Shown: positions 1 to 9,259 of the stretch, piece by piece
How positions within the stretch are numbered: the stretch's first letter is position 1
Layout of the letters: each line of letters begins with the position of its first letter
NCBI RefSeq assembly: GCF_009696445.1
Contig: NZ_VULZ01000003.1
Coordinates: 1 to 64,000 of the forward strand
DNA length: 64,000 bases
Direction: 5' to 3'
Origin: Porcincola intestinalis
GTDB taxonomy: Bacteria > Bacillota > Clostridia > Lachnospirales > Lachnospiraceae
The notes under the pieces: generated by a model
The model's database searches: none
The model's input: the letters and a program-made list of their open reading frames with translations, nothing else
Told to the model about the DNA's origin: nothing
Translations under genes and position numbers: made by a program

Positions 1-69
1 CTCTTCTGCCAGTAGCCGTTCAATGATCTTTACTTTTTCTATCGGATCAATTTTGCTTTTCCTAGACAT
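1..69 (-). CDS. N-terminus of a putative IS3/IS150-type transposase OrfA (partial, runs off left edge)
   Basis: Reading the minus strand from the ATG at 69 gives a short basic N-terminus (MSRKSKIDPIEKVKIIERLL) followed by AEE at the window edge. This is typical of the helix-turn-helix OrfA proteins of IS3/IS150-type elements. The start is supported by a GGGGG ribosome site about 6 bases upstream, which lies inside a 14-bp inverted repeat. Only 23 codons are visible, so the family call rests on the N-terminal pattern alone. The element boundary with the neighbouring surface-protein gene cannot be placed; no clear terminal repeat or target duplication was recognised. Confidence 0.5.
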   Translation of the reverse strand, partial: MSRKSKIDPIEKVKIIERLLAEE

Positions 70-74
70 AGAAA

Positions 75-118
75 TACCCCCAAGTAGGTTTTATATTTCA
101 TTGTCCTACTTGGGGGTA
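75..118 (-). promoter_or_regulatory. 14-bp perfect inverted repeat in the leader of the transposase gene
   Basis: Positions 75-88 (TACCCCCAAGTAGG) and 105-118 are perfect inverted copies separated by 16 bases. On the minus strand the right arm contains the GGGGG that would be the ribosome site for the ATG at 69. A transcript entering from outside would fold this arm away. Such leader hairpins are known in several insertion sequences as a guard against transcription running in from neighbours; that role here is inferred. Confidence 0.55.
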
Positions 119-174
119 GCATATCACATATAGCGGTGCTCCGGTTTTTTATGGCATTTTCCTCTGCTTCCCGA

Positions 175-2843
175 TTATGCTTTATTTCTGCGGTGTTTCA
201 TCCCTAACAGAATGAGTAATGCTGCCATGGATAACGCACTCAGTAGTCCATACAGCTCAAGCGCCGAGTTGTCCCCAGTCTTAGCCGATCCAGAACTGTT
301 CGTGTTTGAACCGTTTGCCGCCGTACCTGCACCGCCGGACGTTTTTATACTGCTTTCCGTTGGATCTGTCTCGCTGGACGGCGTTGTAGTAGCTGTCTCT
401 TTTTGTGTATTTGTCGGGTTTGTTTCGATGGTCGGTGTTGTGCCGGGCTGTACATTTTGCGTATTCGTCGGGTTTGTCTCGCTGGTTGACGTCGTATTAC
501 TCTTCACCTTGTGTGTATTTGTCAACGTTCCGCCATCTGCTACCATTTCTGCATCCGCCGTATACCCGCTCACACTGTCTTCCTTCACGCTGTAGGCAAT
601 CGCTGTGCCGCCAGCGTACTTCGGAAGACCGCTGTAGACGACTGTCCAGCTGTTGTCCCCGTTGTCCGTCACCGTCGGCTTGACATCCTTCACTTCCGTA
701 CTGCCGTTCATCAGATGAAGCTTTGATGCATAATCCGTTGTAGCCGGACGGAGCCCGTCCTGGTTATTATGATCCTCCCACTTCTTTTTGAAGGTGAGGT
801 CTGTGTACTCATCCGTACGGGTGAGCGTAGCCGACACCGAAAGTTCATTCGTCTTGATCACAGCGCCAACCATGTTCTGGTAGCCCTTTCCGTCTGATGC
901 GGAGCCGTTCTCCACTGGCTCATATACCTTCAGGTCCCCGTCCATCCACGGAACCTTTGCTGAAAGAGAAATCGTCGAACTCGATGCAGGGGAGGCGGAA
1001 ACCAGTGAGAACTCTTCCCCGACCGTGACCTGTGTTCGGCCACTTTCTTCCGATACTCCGTCCGGAAGGGAGAGCGTAAACGGTGTAAGATATCCAGCCG
1101 GAGCCGACAGCTTCAGCGGGTCCGTGTGCCATTTCCCGTCCTCAGAACTATATCGGAAAGTGGTACCGCCCGACACAGTAAGGTCGCCAGAAGACGGCGC
1201 CTGCTTCAGAATCTTGTCATTTTCAGCGGTTTCCAGCAGCTTGGTAGTCAGAGCATCCTGCGCGACTTCCGTATTGTTCGGCACGCTGTTATTGAACATC
1301 AACGTCCAGATGGCGTTCGATGTGCTTTTGTACGCCTGTGATTCCGTGACATAGGAACCTCTGATATAAAGCTTTGAATATTCATCGATCGGCGAATCCG
1401 TGTTCACCATGCAGAACGCAGCTCTATAGAAGGGACGTGCTGTCAGCTGAGAATAAGGCACCCCAGAAGATGTGCTGCCGTTTGGATACAACTTCATTGA
1501 CTCCTGAAAGAACTTCGCGAGAAGCGCCCTCTTTGACGCGTCATTGCGGTCAGCGTAGGTAAACGTATTGTTGCCAACGCTGTCCGGGAAGTCTGTGCGC
1601 AGATACGCCGGCGGATCCAGGAACTGGTTAAACTCACCTTCTGTCAGCGAGACAGCCTGACCTACGACCTGATAGAGTCCATAGCCATTGTACGGATATC
1701 CCGCGTAGAGAACATTCTCCACATTCTGAGCCAATGTTTCATTGTTCGGAATTTTGTTCGCCTTACAGAACTCCTCGATCGTGGTTTTCTTGTAATTCGG
1801 CACATTCGGAGTGTCCGGCGTCGAGTGCGGCCAATGAAGATCATTGTTCATGCAGAACAGAATGATCTTCGAATTGTCAGGCCCGGTCACTGAATGAATG
1901 GTGCCATCATAACCAATCTTCACTTCACTTTCTGCCTGTCTCCGGACCACAATCGCATGAATGGAGAATACATCCGATGTGATCGTTGCCGTTCCGGAAT
2001 CGCTTTCCGCCGTCACTGTCTCACTTTCCGCGGTTTCATCCGACTCGCTGTCCAGATGCCAGGCACTGACCGTGTCCCCGGATTCAAGCTCCGGAAGCCC
2101 GATCTGAACCGCGATCTCCTTCTTCGGCTCGATCTGCTGTGTTCCGTCGTCAAGCCAGAAGTCGAAATCATAGGCGGCAACATCTTCTGCGGCCAGCTCA
2201 GGATCGTCCGCCGCCGTCCGAAGCGCATCCAGGATTTGATCCGGTTCGACTGCCTTCACGGTAACGTGGATTCCTTCCGGAAATGCTCCTTCCGGCGCGT
2301 CAATCTTTATGGAGGTTCCGTCATCTGCCACTGTTTCCAGCACCACAGCCGGATAGCTGCTCTCTGAAGAAGAAGTGCTGTCGTCTGCCTCGGAAGACGA
2401 CTCATCCGTCCCGGATTCTGTCAAAGACTCGGTGTTCTTTCCTACGTTCCCAGACGCCTCTGTTCCTGGCTGGACGTTTTCCTCCGTGTTTTCCTTCGTG
2501 CTGTCCTCTGACGTATCCGTCACTGCCTGTACAGTTTCATCTGTGCTGTTCGTCGACGCATCAACTCCTGACTGTGTGTTTTCACCTGCACCGCTCGTCG
2601 ATGCATCAGCTCCCGGCTGAACAGTTTCCTCTCCGCTGCTTCCTGTGCCACCTTCCTGACCTGAGGATGATCCAGCCTCCACGCCGGTTCCACCGTCTCA
2701 CCGGGAGCAGAAGAACTGGCGTCAGACGCCTCCTGAACCGCTGGCGGCGTCATTTCCGCTGCCATCGCTCCCTGTGGTGCCAGGCTGAGCATCATCGCCA
2801 TCGCCAGCGTCCATCCGGTCCAACATTTTCTCTTTTCAAACAT
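175..2843 (-). CDS. Wall-anchored surface protein with thioester-like and Cna-B domains, interrupted by a frameshift
   Basis: A signal peptide starts at ATG 2843 (MFEKRKCWTG..., GAGGAGA seven bases upstream) and stays open in that frame past 2690. The rest of the protein lies in another frame from about 2690 to the TAA at 175. One base appears to be missing near 2690, because a TGA in the second frame just upstream rules out an earlier switch. Downstream come a Ser/Thr/Glu-rich linker, a ZU5-like beta domain and a region resembling the TQXA thioester domain (FCMNN near 1852, AGYPYN, then STSNAIW near 1320). These are followed by a Cna-B domain (KKWEDHNNQDGLRP), NTxxT linkers, and an anchor with SAKTGDNS, a membrane segment and a basic tail. 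It could be a decaying gene beside an insertion sequence, a phase-variable gene, or a sequencing error. Confidence 0.75.
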
Positions 2844-3045
2844 ACACTTTCTCCTCGTGGCGCCGGGTATTCCCGGCATTGCCCCTGAAGCCTGCGTGCT
2901 GTCCCACTTTCGTCCGGGAGCATGCAACATTCGGCCGGTGTTTTGTATCTTTATGTGTTTTAGACCGTATTATAGCGAAACTCAGAGGGTAAAACAATAT
3001 TCAACCTTGCATCTGCAATTTTTATTTGTTGCTGAAAAAATATAA

Positions 3046-3081
3046 AATGCCGCTTACCAGTATTACATGATAAGCGGCATT
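3046..3081 (-). terminator. Rho-independent terminator after the 648-aa surface protein gene
   Basis: An 11-bp stem (3046-3056 pairing with 3071-3081) with a 14-base loop lies just past the stop at 3120. It is followed on the minus strand by a T-rich run. Confidence 0.75.
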
Positions 3082-3119
3082 CTGCGGATGTTCTGATATT
3101 CGGTGTTAATCCTTATCGT

Positions 3120-5066
3120 TTAATCGTGAAAACGACTGCTTTTCTTCTTTCCAAAATGAATCAAGCTTGTCACACATACACCGAAGGAGGCGATCATTGA
3201 AAGGAACCACAAGTAGAGATTGCTTGTGTCCCCTGTTGCGGGACTTTCGGGCATCTTGCTCTCTGTGACGACATTCTCCGGCTGATTCACCTTTTTGTGG
3301 GTAGTTGAGCGCTTCTTGACACTCGGTGTACTCGGTGTGTCCGGGGTGCTTGGCGTAGTCAGAGTGCTTACTGTATCCGAGGTACTTGACGTGCTCGGCG
3401 TGCTTGGCGCATTCGGGGTGTCCGGGGTGCTCGGCGTATCCGGGGTAGTTGGCGTATCCGGAGTGCTCGGTGTATCCGGGGTTTCCGGTTGATTCTTTGG
3501 CGTGGTTTCAGTAAACTGTGCGGTCAGCATTACATGATCGTCAGTTGCATTGACATCCTTACCGTCTGCATCCTGCATGGCACCCCATACGTAAGAGACA
3601 TTGCCCTTGACGCGGTTATGCCCGACGTTGGCCTTCATGTAGCCGACTAACGTGCCGTCGATGGAGCCCTGCGTAGTGGTTGTCGTCTCCTTGTCGTTTT
3701 CTGTAGTCTTGCTGTTGCCCGTTGCAGAGTGGAACAGCACATCCTTGAGCACGAGGCTAATCTTCTTAGCTGAGGACGTGATGAGCTGCTTGAAATTGCC
3801 GAAGGTACTGGTGTCGTATGTGCTGCCGTATTCATCGTCGGTGTGGTTGAAGTTCTCCTTGACTCCATTCTCACCGTAAAGTACTTTGCTGGAGCCATCA
3901 TAGGTCGTATTAAGCTCTTTCATGTGCGTCAGGTCGAGATCCATGAGAATTTTGACCTCATCCTTGGTGAATGTGGAGGTAGAGTAGTTGATCCGGAAAA
4001 TCATCGGAGAACCATCAGCGGAAGACAGAATATAGTGCGCCTGGGCATCCTCCAAAGAGACAGGCACGTAGAACTCGCCGTTCAGGCCGTTTCCAAACTT
4101 GAAAGTCGAACGAAGACCTGTCTCTAAAAAATTCACATATACAGCCTTAGCTGCGTTTTCACCGCCATATGTATCACTCAACATACTTGCAGACTTTTCG
4201 ATCGCCGTATGGATCGCCGATACGTCCAGGTCAGCCTTAACATCATGCTTCGAATCCTTCTCCACGTCGTGCGCAGCATCCTTGGCAGTGTCTCCCTCAA
4301 TGGACATGTCTCCCTTCACGACGAGATCACCAGCCTTGACTTCTCCAAACTTGGTACCCTTAAAATCTTTAGACACATCACCAAGCGTCTTGACACTATT
4401 GGCATCTTCCGGTTTGATCGTGGCAGTACTGTCAGCGACAGGGAATTCCATCCCCCAGATGGTAGCATTAGCCTTATAAGAAATATCCGACCCCTGCTTG
4501 TCATCGTCTGAAACTTCTGTATTGACATTGTTCGGGGCAGTCGTTTTTGAATCTACTGCAGGTTCCTCAATACCATTTTGCGCTTCCTGCTGTGGAGCTT
4601 TCTGATCCTCCCCGGTATTATTCCCTGCCTCTTTTGACTGCTCACTGGAAAGCGTATCTTTTTCAGCAGGTTCAGAAGAATTACTGGCATCACTGGAATT
4701 ACCGGAATTGCTGCTATCCACATCGGAGCTTGTTTTCGCACTTGATTCCGTATCGTTTGCGTCCGCATTTCCTGTGGAAAGATCTACCGCCTGCTGATTG
4801 GAAACGGGTTCACTTACAGGAGCTGTAGGTTGTTCACTGGAAGCAGGAGCTACAGGCTGCTCACTGGAAGCAGAAGCTGCAGGCTGTTCATTGGTAACAG
4901 GAGCTGCAGGCTGTTCCGCTGCCGCAGTGTCCACTTCAGCACTGATTTCGACTTGACTTGTCTCCGGTGCTGTTGTTTCTGCTGCCATCGCGATTGATGG
5001 GGCAGATAAGCTGGACGCAAGAATGACAGAGAGTGCTACTACCCCCCCCTTTTGCTTTTTTCTCAT
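3120..5066 (-). CDS. Wall-anchored surface protein with an unrecognised middle domain
   Basis: The start is placed at ATG 5066 because AAGGGAG lies eight bases upstream and the protein then opens with a clean signal peptide (MRKKQKGG, hydrophobic core, AMA cleavage near residue 27). Residues about 30-195 are low-complexity: EQPAAP/SSEQP repeats, then Ser/Asn/Asp/Glu. Residues about 200-495 form a folded region I do not recognise. Residues about 500-585 are TPDTPST repeats, a wall-spanning linker. The C-terminus has PATGDTS, a hydrophobic segment and a basic tail, so it should be anchored by a sortase encoded elsewhere. It has its own promoter and terminator. Ligand unknown. Confidence 0.85.
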   Translation of the reverse strand: MRKKQKGGVVALSVILASSLSAPSIAMAAETTAPETSQVEISAEVDTAAAEQPAAPVTNEQPAASASSEQPVAPASSEQPTAPVSEPVSNQQAVDLSTGNADANDTESSAKTSSDVDSSNSGNSSDASNSSEPAEKDTLSSEQSKEAGNNTGEDQKAPQQEAQNGIEEPAVDSKTTAPNNVNTEVSDDDKQGSDISYKANATIWGMEFPVADSTATIKPEDANSVKTLGDVSKDFKGTKFGEVKAGDLVVKGDMSIEGDTAKDAAHDVEKDSKHDVKADLDVSAIHTAIEKSASMLSDTYGGENAAKAVYVNFLETGLRSTFKFGNGLNGEFYVPVSLEDAQAHYILSSADGSPMIFRINYSTSTFTKDEVKILMDLDLTHMKELNTTYDGSSKVLYGENGVKENFNHTDDEYGSTYDTSTFGNFKQLITSSAKKISLVLKDVLFHSATGNSKTTENDKETTTTTQGSIDGTLVGYMKANVGHNRVKGNVSYVWGAMQDADGKDVNATDDHVMLTAQFTETTPKNQPETPDTPSTPDTPTTPDTPSTPDTPNAPSTPSTSSTSDTVSTLTTPSTPDTPSTPSVKKRSTTHKKVNQPENVVTESKMPESPATGDTSNLYLWFLSMIASFGVCVTSLIHFGKKKSSRFHD

Positions 5067-5146
5067 AAAAATCTCCCTTCCGCCGCCTTTAACAGGCGCC
5101 ACAAAATAGTTTTCAAATACTAAAATGTATCCTTCATTTGAAATAT

Positions 5147-5175
5147 TAATTATTATTAATTAATAGATTTGTCAA
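5147..5175 (-). promoter_or_regulatory. Promoter of the 648-aa surface protein gene
   Basis: On the minus strand TTGACA (5170-5175) is followed after 17 bases by TAATTA (5147-5152) in a very AT-rich stretch, about 80 bases upstream of the start codon. Confidence 0.6.
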
Positions 5176-5261
5176 ACGATTTTTATTTTATCATATGCTT
5201 ATATTTCCTTCAAGTACTCTTCACTTTATTTATCCTTTTTATCCAACTTTACTGCACATAA

Positions 5262-5304
5262 AAAGACCGCTTATCCCGTATTGTGAACAGGATAAGCGGT
5301 CTTT
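5262..5304 (-). terminator. Terminator of the pheST operon
   Basis: A perfect 15-bp stem (5262-5276 with 5290-5304) lies 22 bases past the pheT stop codon, with T residues following on the minus strand. It separates pheST from the surface-protein gene downstream. Confidence 0.8.
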
Positions 5305-5326
5305 CTATTCGATATGATGATGCGTA

Positions 5327-7747
5327 TCAGGCTCTCAGATCAATATCAAGCATGAATTTCAGTTTTCTGAGGATCTTGTTCACCCAGCTGTCTACCATCT
5401 TGTCGGTCAGCTCCTCATCCGTCGGGCGGAAGGTGATCGTGAAAGCCATGCTCTTCTTGTCTGCCGCAATCTGCGCGCCTTCATAGACGTCGAACAGCTT
5501 CACATCCGCGATGTTCTTCACGGAGCCTTTGATGCAGTCCTCCACCTCGGCGCAGGTCACCTTCTTGTCCATGACGAGCGCAAGGTCACGCTTCTCATCC
5601 GGGAACTTCGAAAGCGGCGTAAACTTCGGTTTTCTTCCATAGTACTGCTCGAGCGACTGGAGATCCATTTCCAGGATGTAGGCCTTCTTCTGGAAGTTCA
5701 GCTCGCCGGCGACCTCGTAGCTGACGGTCCCGAGGTATCCGACCGTCTCCTCGCCAAGGCGGATGTCCGCGCACTGGTACGGATGAAGGAACGGCTTTTT
5801 GCCGGGCGCATAGTCAAAATGAAGCTGCAGGTTTTCCGCGACAACGTCTGCGATGCCCTTGATCGTGAAGAAGGACTCGCTGTCGCCCCAGACGCAGGCG
5901 CAGAGGGTGTCGCGCTCATCCGGATAATCTGCAAGCGGCAGGCTCTTCGGGATAAAGCGTTTTGCGACCTCGAATAGTCTCCCTTCTGTGTTTCCTGCCT
6001 TCTGGTTACGTGAGACGGCGCGCAGCATGGATGCCGCAAGCGTGGTCCGCATGATCGAGAGATCCTCGTTGATCGGATTCAGGATCGGGATCGCCTGCCG
6101 CCACGGATCATCCGCAGGCAGTCTCAGCAGATCGAGATCGGCCGGTGAGAAGAACGAGTAGTGCATCACCTCGTACATGCCCTCAGCGCAGAGTCTTCTC
6201 TTGAGGGAAAGCTCGGTCTTCTGCTTCACCGTCAGCCCGCCTGCCGTGACCTTTGCCGATGAAAGCAAGGTCGGCTTGATGTGGTCATAGCCGTACATCC
6301 GGATCATTTCCTCGGAAATGTCCGGGTAGTTCTCTATATCTGTACGGTATGCCGGAACCTGGAGCTTCAGGCTGTCACCGTCAATTTCCGGGGCAAAGTC
6401 GAGATTCTTCATGATCTGGAGAATCTCCTCATCTGGCACCCGGATGCCCAGGACGCCGTTCACCTTCTGGATGGAGACGGTCATCTCATGCGGTGTGACT
6501 GGATTGCCGGTATTGACATCCAGATGCGTGGATGATACCTTGCCGCAGCCAAGCTCCTCCACCAGATGGAGTGCCCTGTGCATCGCCATTTCCGTCGTAT
6601 ATTCATCGACGCCCTTCTCGTACTTCGCAGAAGCGTCCGTGCGCTTTCCGAGTGCTCTGGAGGTCTTGCGGATGTTGTCGCGCATGAACTTCGCCGACTC
6701 GAACACTACGCCCTTCGTCGTGTCGCGGATCTCGGAATTCAGCCCGCCCATGACACCTGCCAGGGCGACCGGACCCTCTCCATCGCAGATGCAAAGGTTG
6801 TTCTCGTTCATCTCGTAGTCCTGCTCATCGAGCGTCACGATGTGCTCACCCGCATGCGCACGGCGGACGACAATCTCGTTTCCGCGAAGGAAATCCTCGT
6901 CGAAGGCATGCATCGGCTGCCCCATTTCCAGAAGGACATAGTTCGTGATGTCCACGATATTGGAAATGGCGTTCATCCCGCACAGTGCCAGCCTGCGGCG
7001 CATCCAGGCCGGGGACGGACCGATCTTCACATCGTAGATGTAGTGCGACACATATCTCGGGCACAGATCCGGTGCCTCGACCGTGACCTTGAAGCCGTCC
7101 TTCTTCACATCTGTCTCATGGTAGTCGATGGCAGGCTTTTTCAGCGGCTTGTTCAGGACCGCCGCGACCTCACGGGCGATCCCGAAGATGCTCTGGCAGT
7201 CCGGGCGGTTCGCGGTGATCGAGATATCGAAGATCCAGTCGTCCAGACCGAGGATCGGCTTCACATCCGCGCCCGGCTCTGCATCGTCCGGCAGAACCAG
7301 CAGCCCGTTGTAGCCCGCGCCCGGATAGAAGTCTTCCCCGATGCCAAGCTCGGTTCCGGAGCAGAGCATTCCGTCAGACTCATAGCCGCGCAGCTTCCCC
7401 TTCTTGATGGTCGCCGTTCCCTTGATCGTCACATGATCCTTCTCGGTCTCATAGACCGTCGCGCCGACAAGCGCCAGCGGAAACTTTTTTCCTGCCTCAA
7501 CGTTGTCCGCGCCGCAGCAGACCTGGAAGGTTCCCTTCTCACCTGCATTGACCGTCGTCAAATGAAGGTGCGTGCCCTCGATCGGCTCGCAGGTCTCAAC
7601 CAGGCCGACCACAATGCCGGATATATCCTTCCCGACCTGATAAAGCTCCTCCACCTCAAACCCGCAGGAGAACAGCTTCTTCTGGAGCTCCTCGGGCGTC
7701 ACATCGATCTCTACATATTCTTTCAGCCAGCTAAGTGGTGCAAGCAT
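5327..7747 (-). CDS. pheT: Phenylalanine-tRNA ligase beta subunit
   Basis: This 806-residue protein has the usual length and layout of bacterial PheT. It opens with MLAPLSWLKEYVEID, then the tRNA-binding OB fold, the B3/B4 editing region, the B5 domain, and a C-terminal ferredoxin-like anticodon-binding domain ending near LDIDLRA. With PheS it forms the cytoplasmic (alpha-beta)2 enzyme that charges tRNA-Phe and edits mischarged tyrosine. It follows pheS by 77 bases on the same strand with AAGGAGA before the ATG, so it is cotranscribed under the T-box upstream of pheS. Confidence 0.97.
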   Translation of the reverse strand: MLAPLSWLKEYVEIDVTPEELQKKLFSCGFEVEELYQVGKDISGIVVGLVETCEPIEGTHLHLTTVNAGEKGTFQVCCGADNVEAGKKFPLALVGATVYETEKDHVTIKGTATIKKGKLRGYESDGMLCSGTELGIGEDFYPGAGYNGLLVLPDDAEPGADVKPILGLDDWIFDISITANRPDCQSIFGIAREVAAVLNKPLKKPAIDYHETDVKKDGFKVTVEAPDLCPRYVSHYIYDVKIGPSPAWMRRRLALCGMNAISNIVDITNYVLLEMGQPMHAFDEDFLRGNEIVVRRAHAGEHIVTLDEQDYEMNENNLCICDGEGPVALAGVMGGLNSEIRDTTKGVVFESAKFMRDNIRKTSRALGKRTDASAKYEKGVDEYTTEMAMHRALHLVEELGCGKVSSTHLDVNTGNPVTPHEMTVSIQKVNGVLGIRVPDEEILQIMKNLDFAPEIDGDSLKLQVPAYRTDIENYPDISEEMIRMYGYDHIKPTLLSSAKVTAGGLTVKQKTELSLKRRLCAEGMYEVMHYSFFSPADLDLLRLPADDPWRQAIPILNPINEDLSIMRTTLAASMLRAVSRNQKAGNTEGRLFEVAKRFIPKSLPLADYPDERDTLCACVWGDSESFFTIKGIADVVAENLQLHFDYAPGKKPFLHPYQCADIRLGEETVGYLGTVSYEVAGELNFQKKAYILEMDLQSLEQYYGRKPKFTPLSKFPDEKRDLALVMDKKVTCAEVEDCIKGSVKNIADVKLFDVYEGAQIAADKKSMAFTITFRPTDEELTDKMVDSWVNKILRKLKFMLDIDLRA

Positions 7748-7824
7748 AATTCTGAATCTCCTTCTATCATTCCCAGTCTCATCCTTCGGCTGGTTTGCTG
7801 CTCTTGTTGGAATCCCACGTATGT

Positions 7825-8868
7825 TCAGTTATCATCGATCTGGCTGAGCACCCTGATGTCGGACTCGAACAGCTGCTTGATATTGTTGATGCCGTACTTC
7901 AGCATGGCTGTCCGCTCGATGCCGATTCCAAATGCAAGACCCGAGTACACATCCGGGTCAATGCCGCAGTTCTCAAGGACCTTCCGGTTGACAATTCCGG
8001 CGCCCAGCACCTCGATCCAGCCGGTGTGCTTGCAGAAATTGCAGCCCTTGCCGCCGCATTCAAAGCAGCTCACATCGACCTCCACGGACGGTTCCGTGAA
8101 TGGGAAGTAAGAAGGTCTCAGACGCGTGCGGGTGTCATCCCCATAGATCTTTTTGACGAAGACATCCAGCATCCCCTGAAGATCGCCCAGCGTGATGCCC
8201 TTGTCGACGACAAGGCCCTCCATCTGGGAGAACATCGGAGAATGCGTCGCGTCATCGTCCGAGCGGAACACCTTACCGGGAGACAGAATCTTGATCGGCG
8301 GCTTCTGCTTCTCCATGACATGAATCTGTCCGGAGGACGTCTGTGTCCGGAGCAGGAATTCCGGAGACAGATAGAAGGTATCCTGCATGTCTCTCGCCGG
8401 ATGATCCTTCGGTGTGTTCAGCGCCGTGAAGTTGTAATAATCATTCTCGATCTCGGAACCCTCGTAGATCGTGAAGCCCATCCCCGAGAAAACATCGATC
8501 AGCTGGTTCCGGACCTGCGTGACCGGATGCAGGCAGCCGACCTGTCTGTGCGTGGAAGGCAGCGTGATGTCAATCTTCTCGCTCTCATAGCGGGACTGAA
8601 GTTCCTTCTGCTTTATCTTCTCATCGAGCGAGTCGAAGTAATCGACGGCCCAGCTCTTGAGCTCGTTGACCTTCTTGCCGAAATCGGCCTTCTGCGCCGG
8701 CTCGATCTCCTTCATGTACTTCATGAGCTGGCCGATTCTGCCCGACTTCTCAAGAAATGACTTTCTCGTCTCATAGACAGCCCTTCTGTCCTGAAGGCCG
8801 TCTGCGCTGTTTTTGATCGCATCCCTGACCTCGGCAATCTTGCCGAGAAGCTGATTTAAATCTGCCAT
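7825..8868 (-). CDS. pheS: Phenylalanine-tRNA ligase alpha subunit
   Basis: The start is placed at ATG 8868 ([11 protein letters not shown]), preceded by GAGAGG; an in-frame upstream extension runs back toward the T-box terminator and is not credible. The 347-residue protein has an N-terminal coiled-coil tRNA-binding arm and a class II synthetase core with motif 2 ([19 protein letters not shown]) and motif 3 ([10 protein letters not shown]). It activates phenylalanine. It is the first gene of the pheST operon, with a promoter and T-box riboswitch directly upstream. Confidence 0.97.
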   Translation of the reverse strand: MADLNQLLGKIAEVRDAIKNSADGLQDRRAVYETRKSFLEKSGRIGQLMKYMKEIEPAQKADFGKKVNELKSWAVDYFDSLDEKIKQKELQSRYESEKIDITLPSTHRQVGCLHPVTQVRNQLIDVFSGMGFTIYEGSEIENDYYNFTALNTPKDHPARDMQDTFYLSPEFLLRTQTSSGQIHVMEKQKPPIKILSPGKVFRSDDDATHSPMFSQMEGLVVDKGITLGDLQGMLDVFVKKIYGDDTRTRLRPSYFPFTEPSVEVDVSCFECGGKGCNFCKHTGWIEVLGAGIVNRKVLENCGIDPDVYSGLAFGIGIERTAMLKYGINNIKQLFESDIRVLSQIDDN

Positions 8869-8914
8869 AACCTCTCTCTTTCTGTCCTTTTCACGGCGGC
8901 TGGGACTTATCTGC

Positions 8915-9213
8915 AAAAAGAAACCCGTCCCAGATTCTACTCTGGGACGGGTTAATCTCTAATCCGCGGTACCACCCATCTTCAGAAGACCGGATGTCCG
9001 GGTCCTCTGCACTCGAACCGCCTGTATGCCGGCGGATGCATCCGCTTATCCTGCATCTGCAGCACGTGCAAATGTCTGATCGTCCATGCTGCCTGCCGTT
9101 TTCGCGGAAGACTCCGATGCTGAAATTCACTCTGCCGGTCAACACCGCCCTCTCAGCAAACAGGCGGCTCTCTTTGGATGGTCCTGCACAGCTACTTACA
9201 CACCTTCACAGTC
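8915..9213 (-). promoter_or_regulatory. T-box riboswitch leader of pheST (tRNA-Phe sensing)
   Basis: The minus strand carries the T-box core GGGTGGTACCGCGG at 8963-8976. It is followed by a strong terminator stem (8922-8934 with 8941-8953) and a T tract. In the stem I region a UUC triplet followed by A (9122-9124, then 9121) fits the specifier for phenylalanine. Uncharged tRNA-Phe should pair with both sites and favour antitermination. The fit of specifier and downstream genes makes the call firm. Confidence 0.92.
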
Positions 9214-9219
9214 ATGCTG

Positions 9220-9249
9220 ATTCTACTGCCAAGGCTCTAAATGTGTCAA
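9220..9249 (-). promoter_or_regulatory. Promoter of the pheST T-box leader
   Basis: TTGACA (9244-9249) and TAGAAT (9220-9225) are spaced by 18 bases on the minus strand. They start 11 bases past the stop codon of the giant adhesin gene, so pheST has its own promoter. I saw no separate terminator for the adhesin gene here. Confidence 0.7.
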
Positions 9250-9259
9250 GCCTGCCTTT

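Noticed and set aside
6566-8110. Long plus-strand open frame opposite pheT/pheS (514 codons)
   Set aside because: It is antisense to two firmly identified genes, has no family resemblance or ribosome site, and reflects codon bias on the coding strand.
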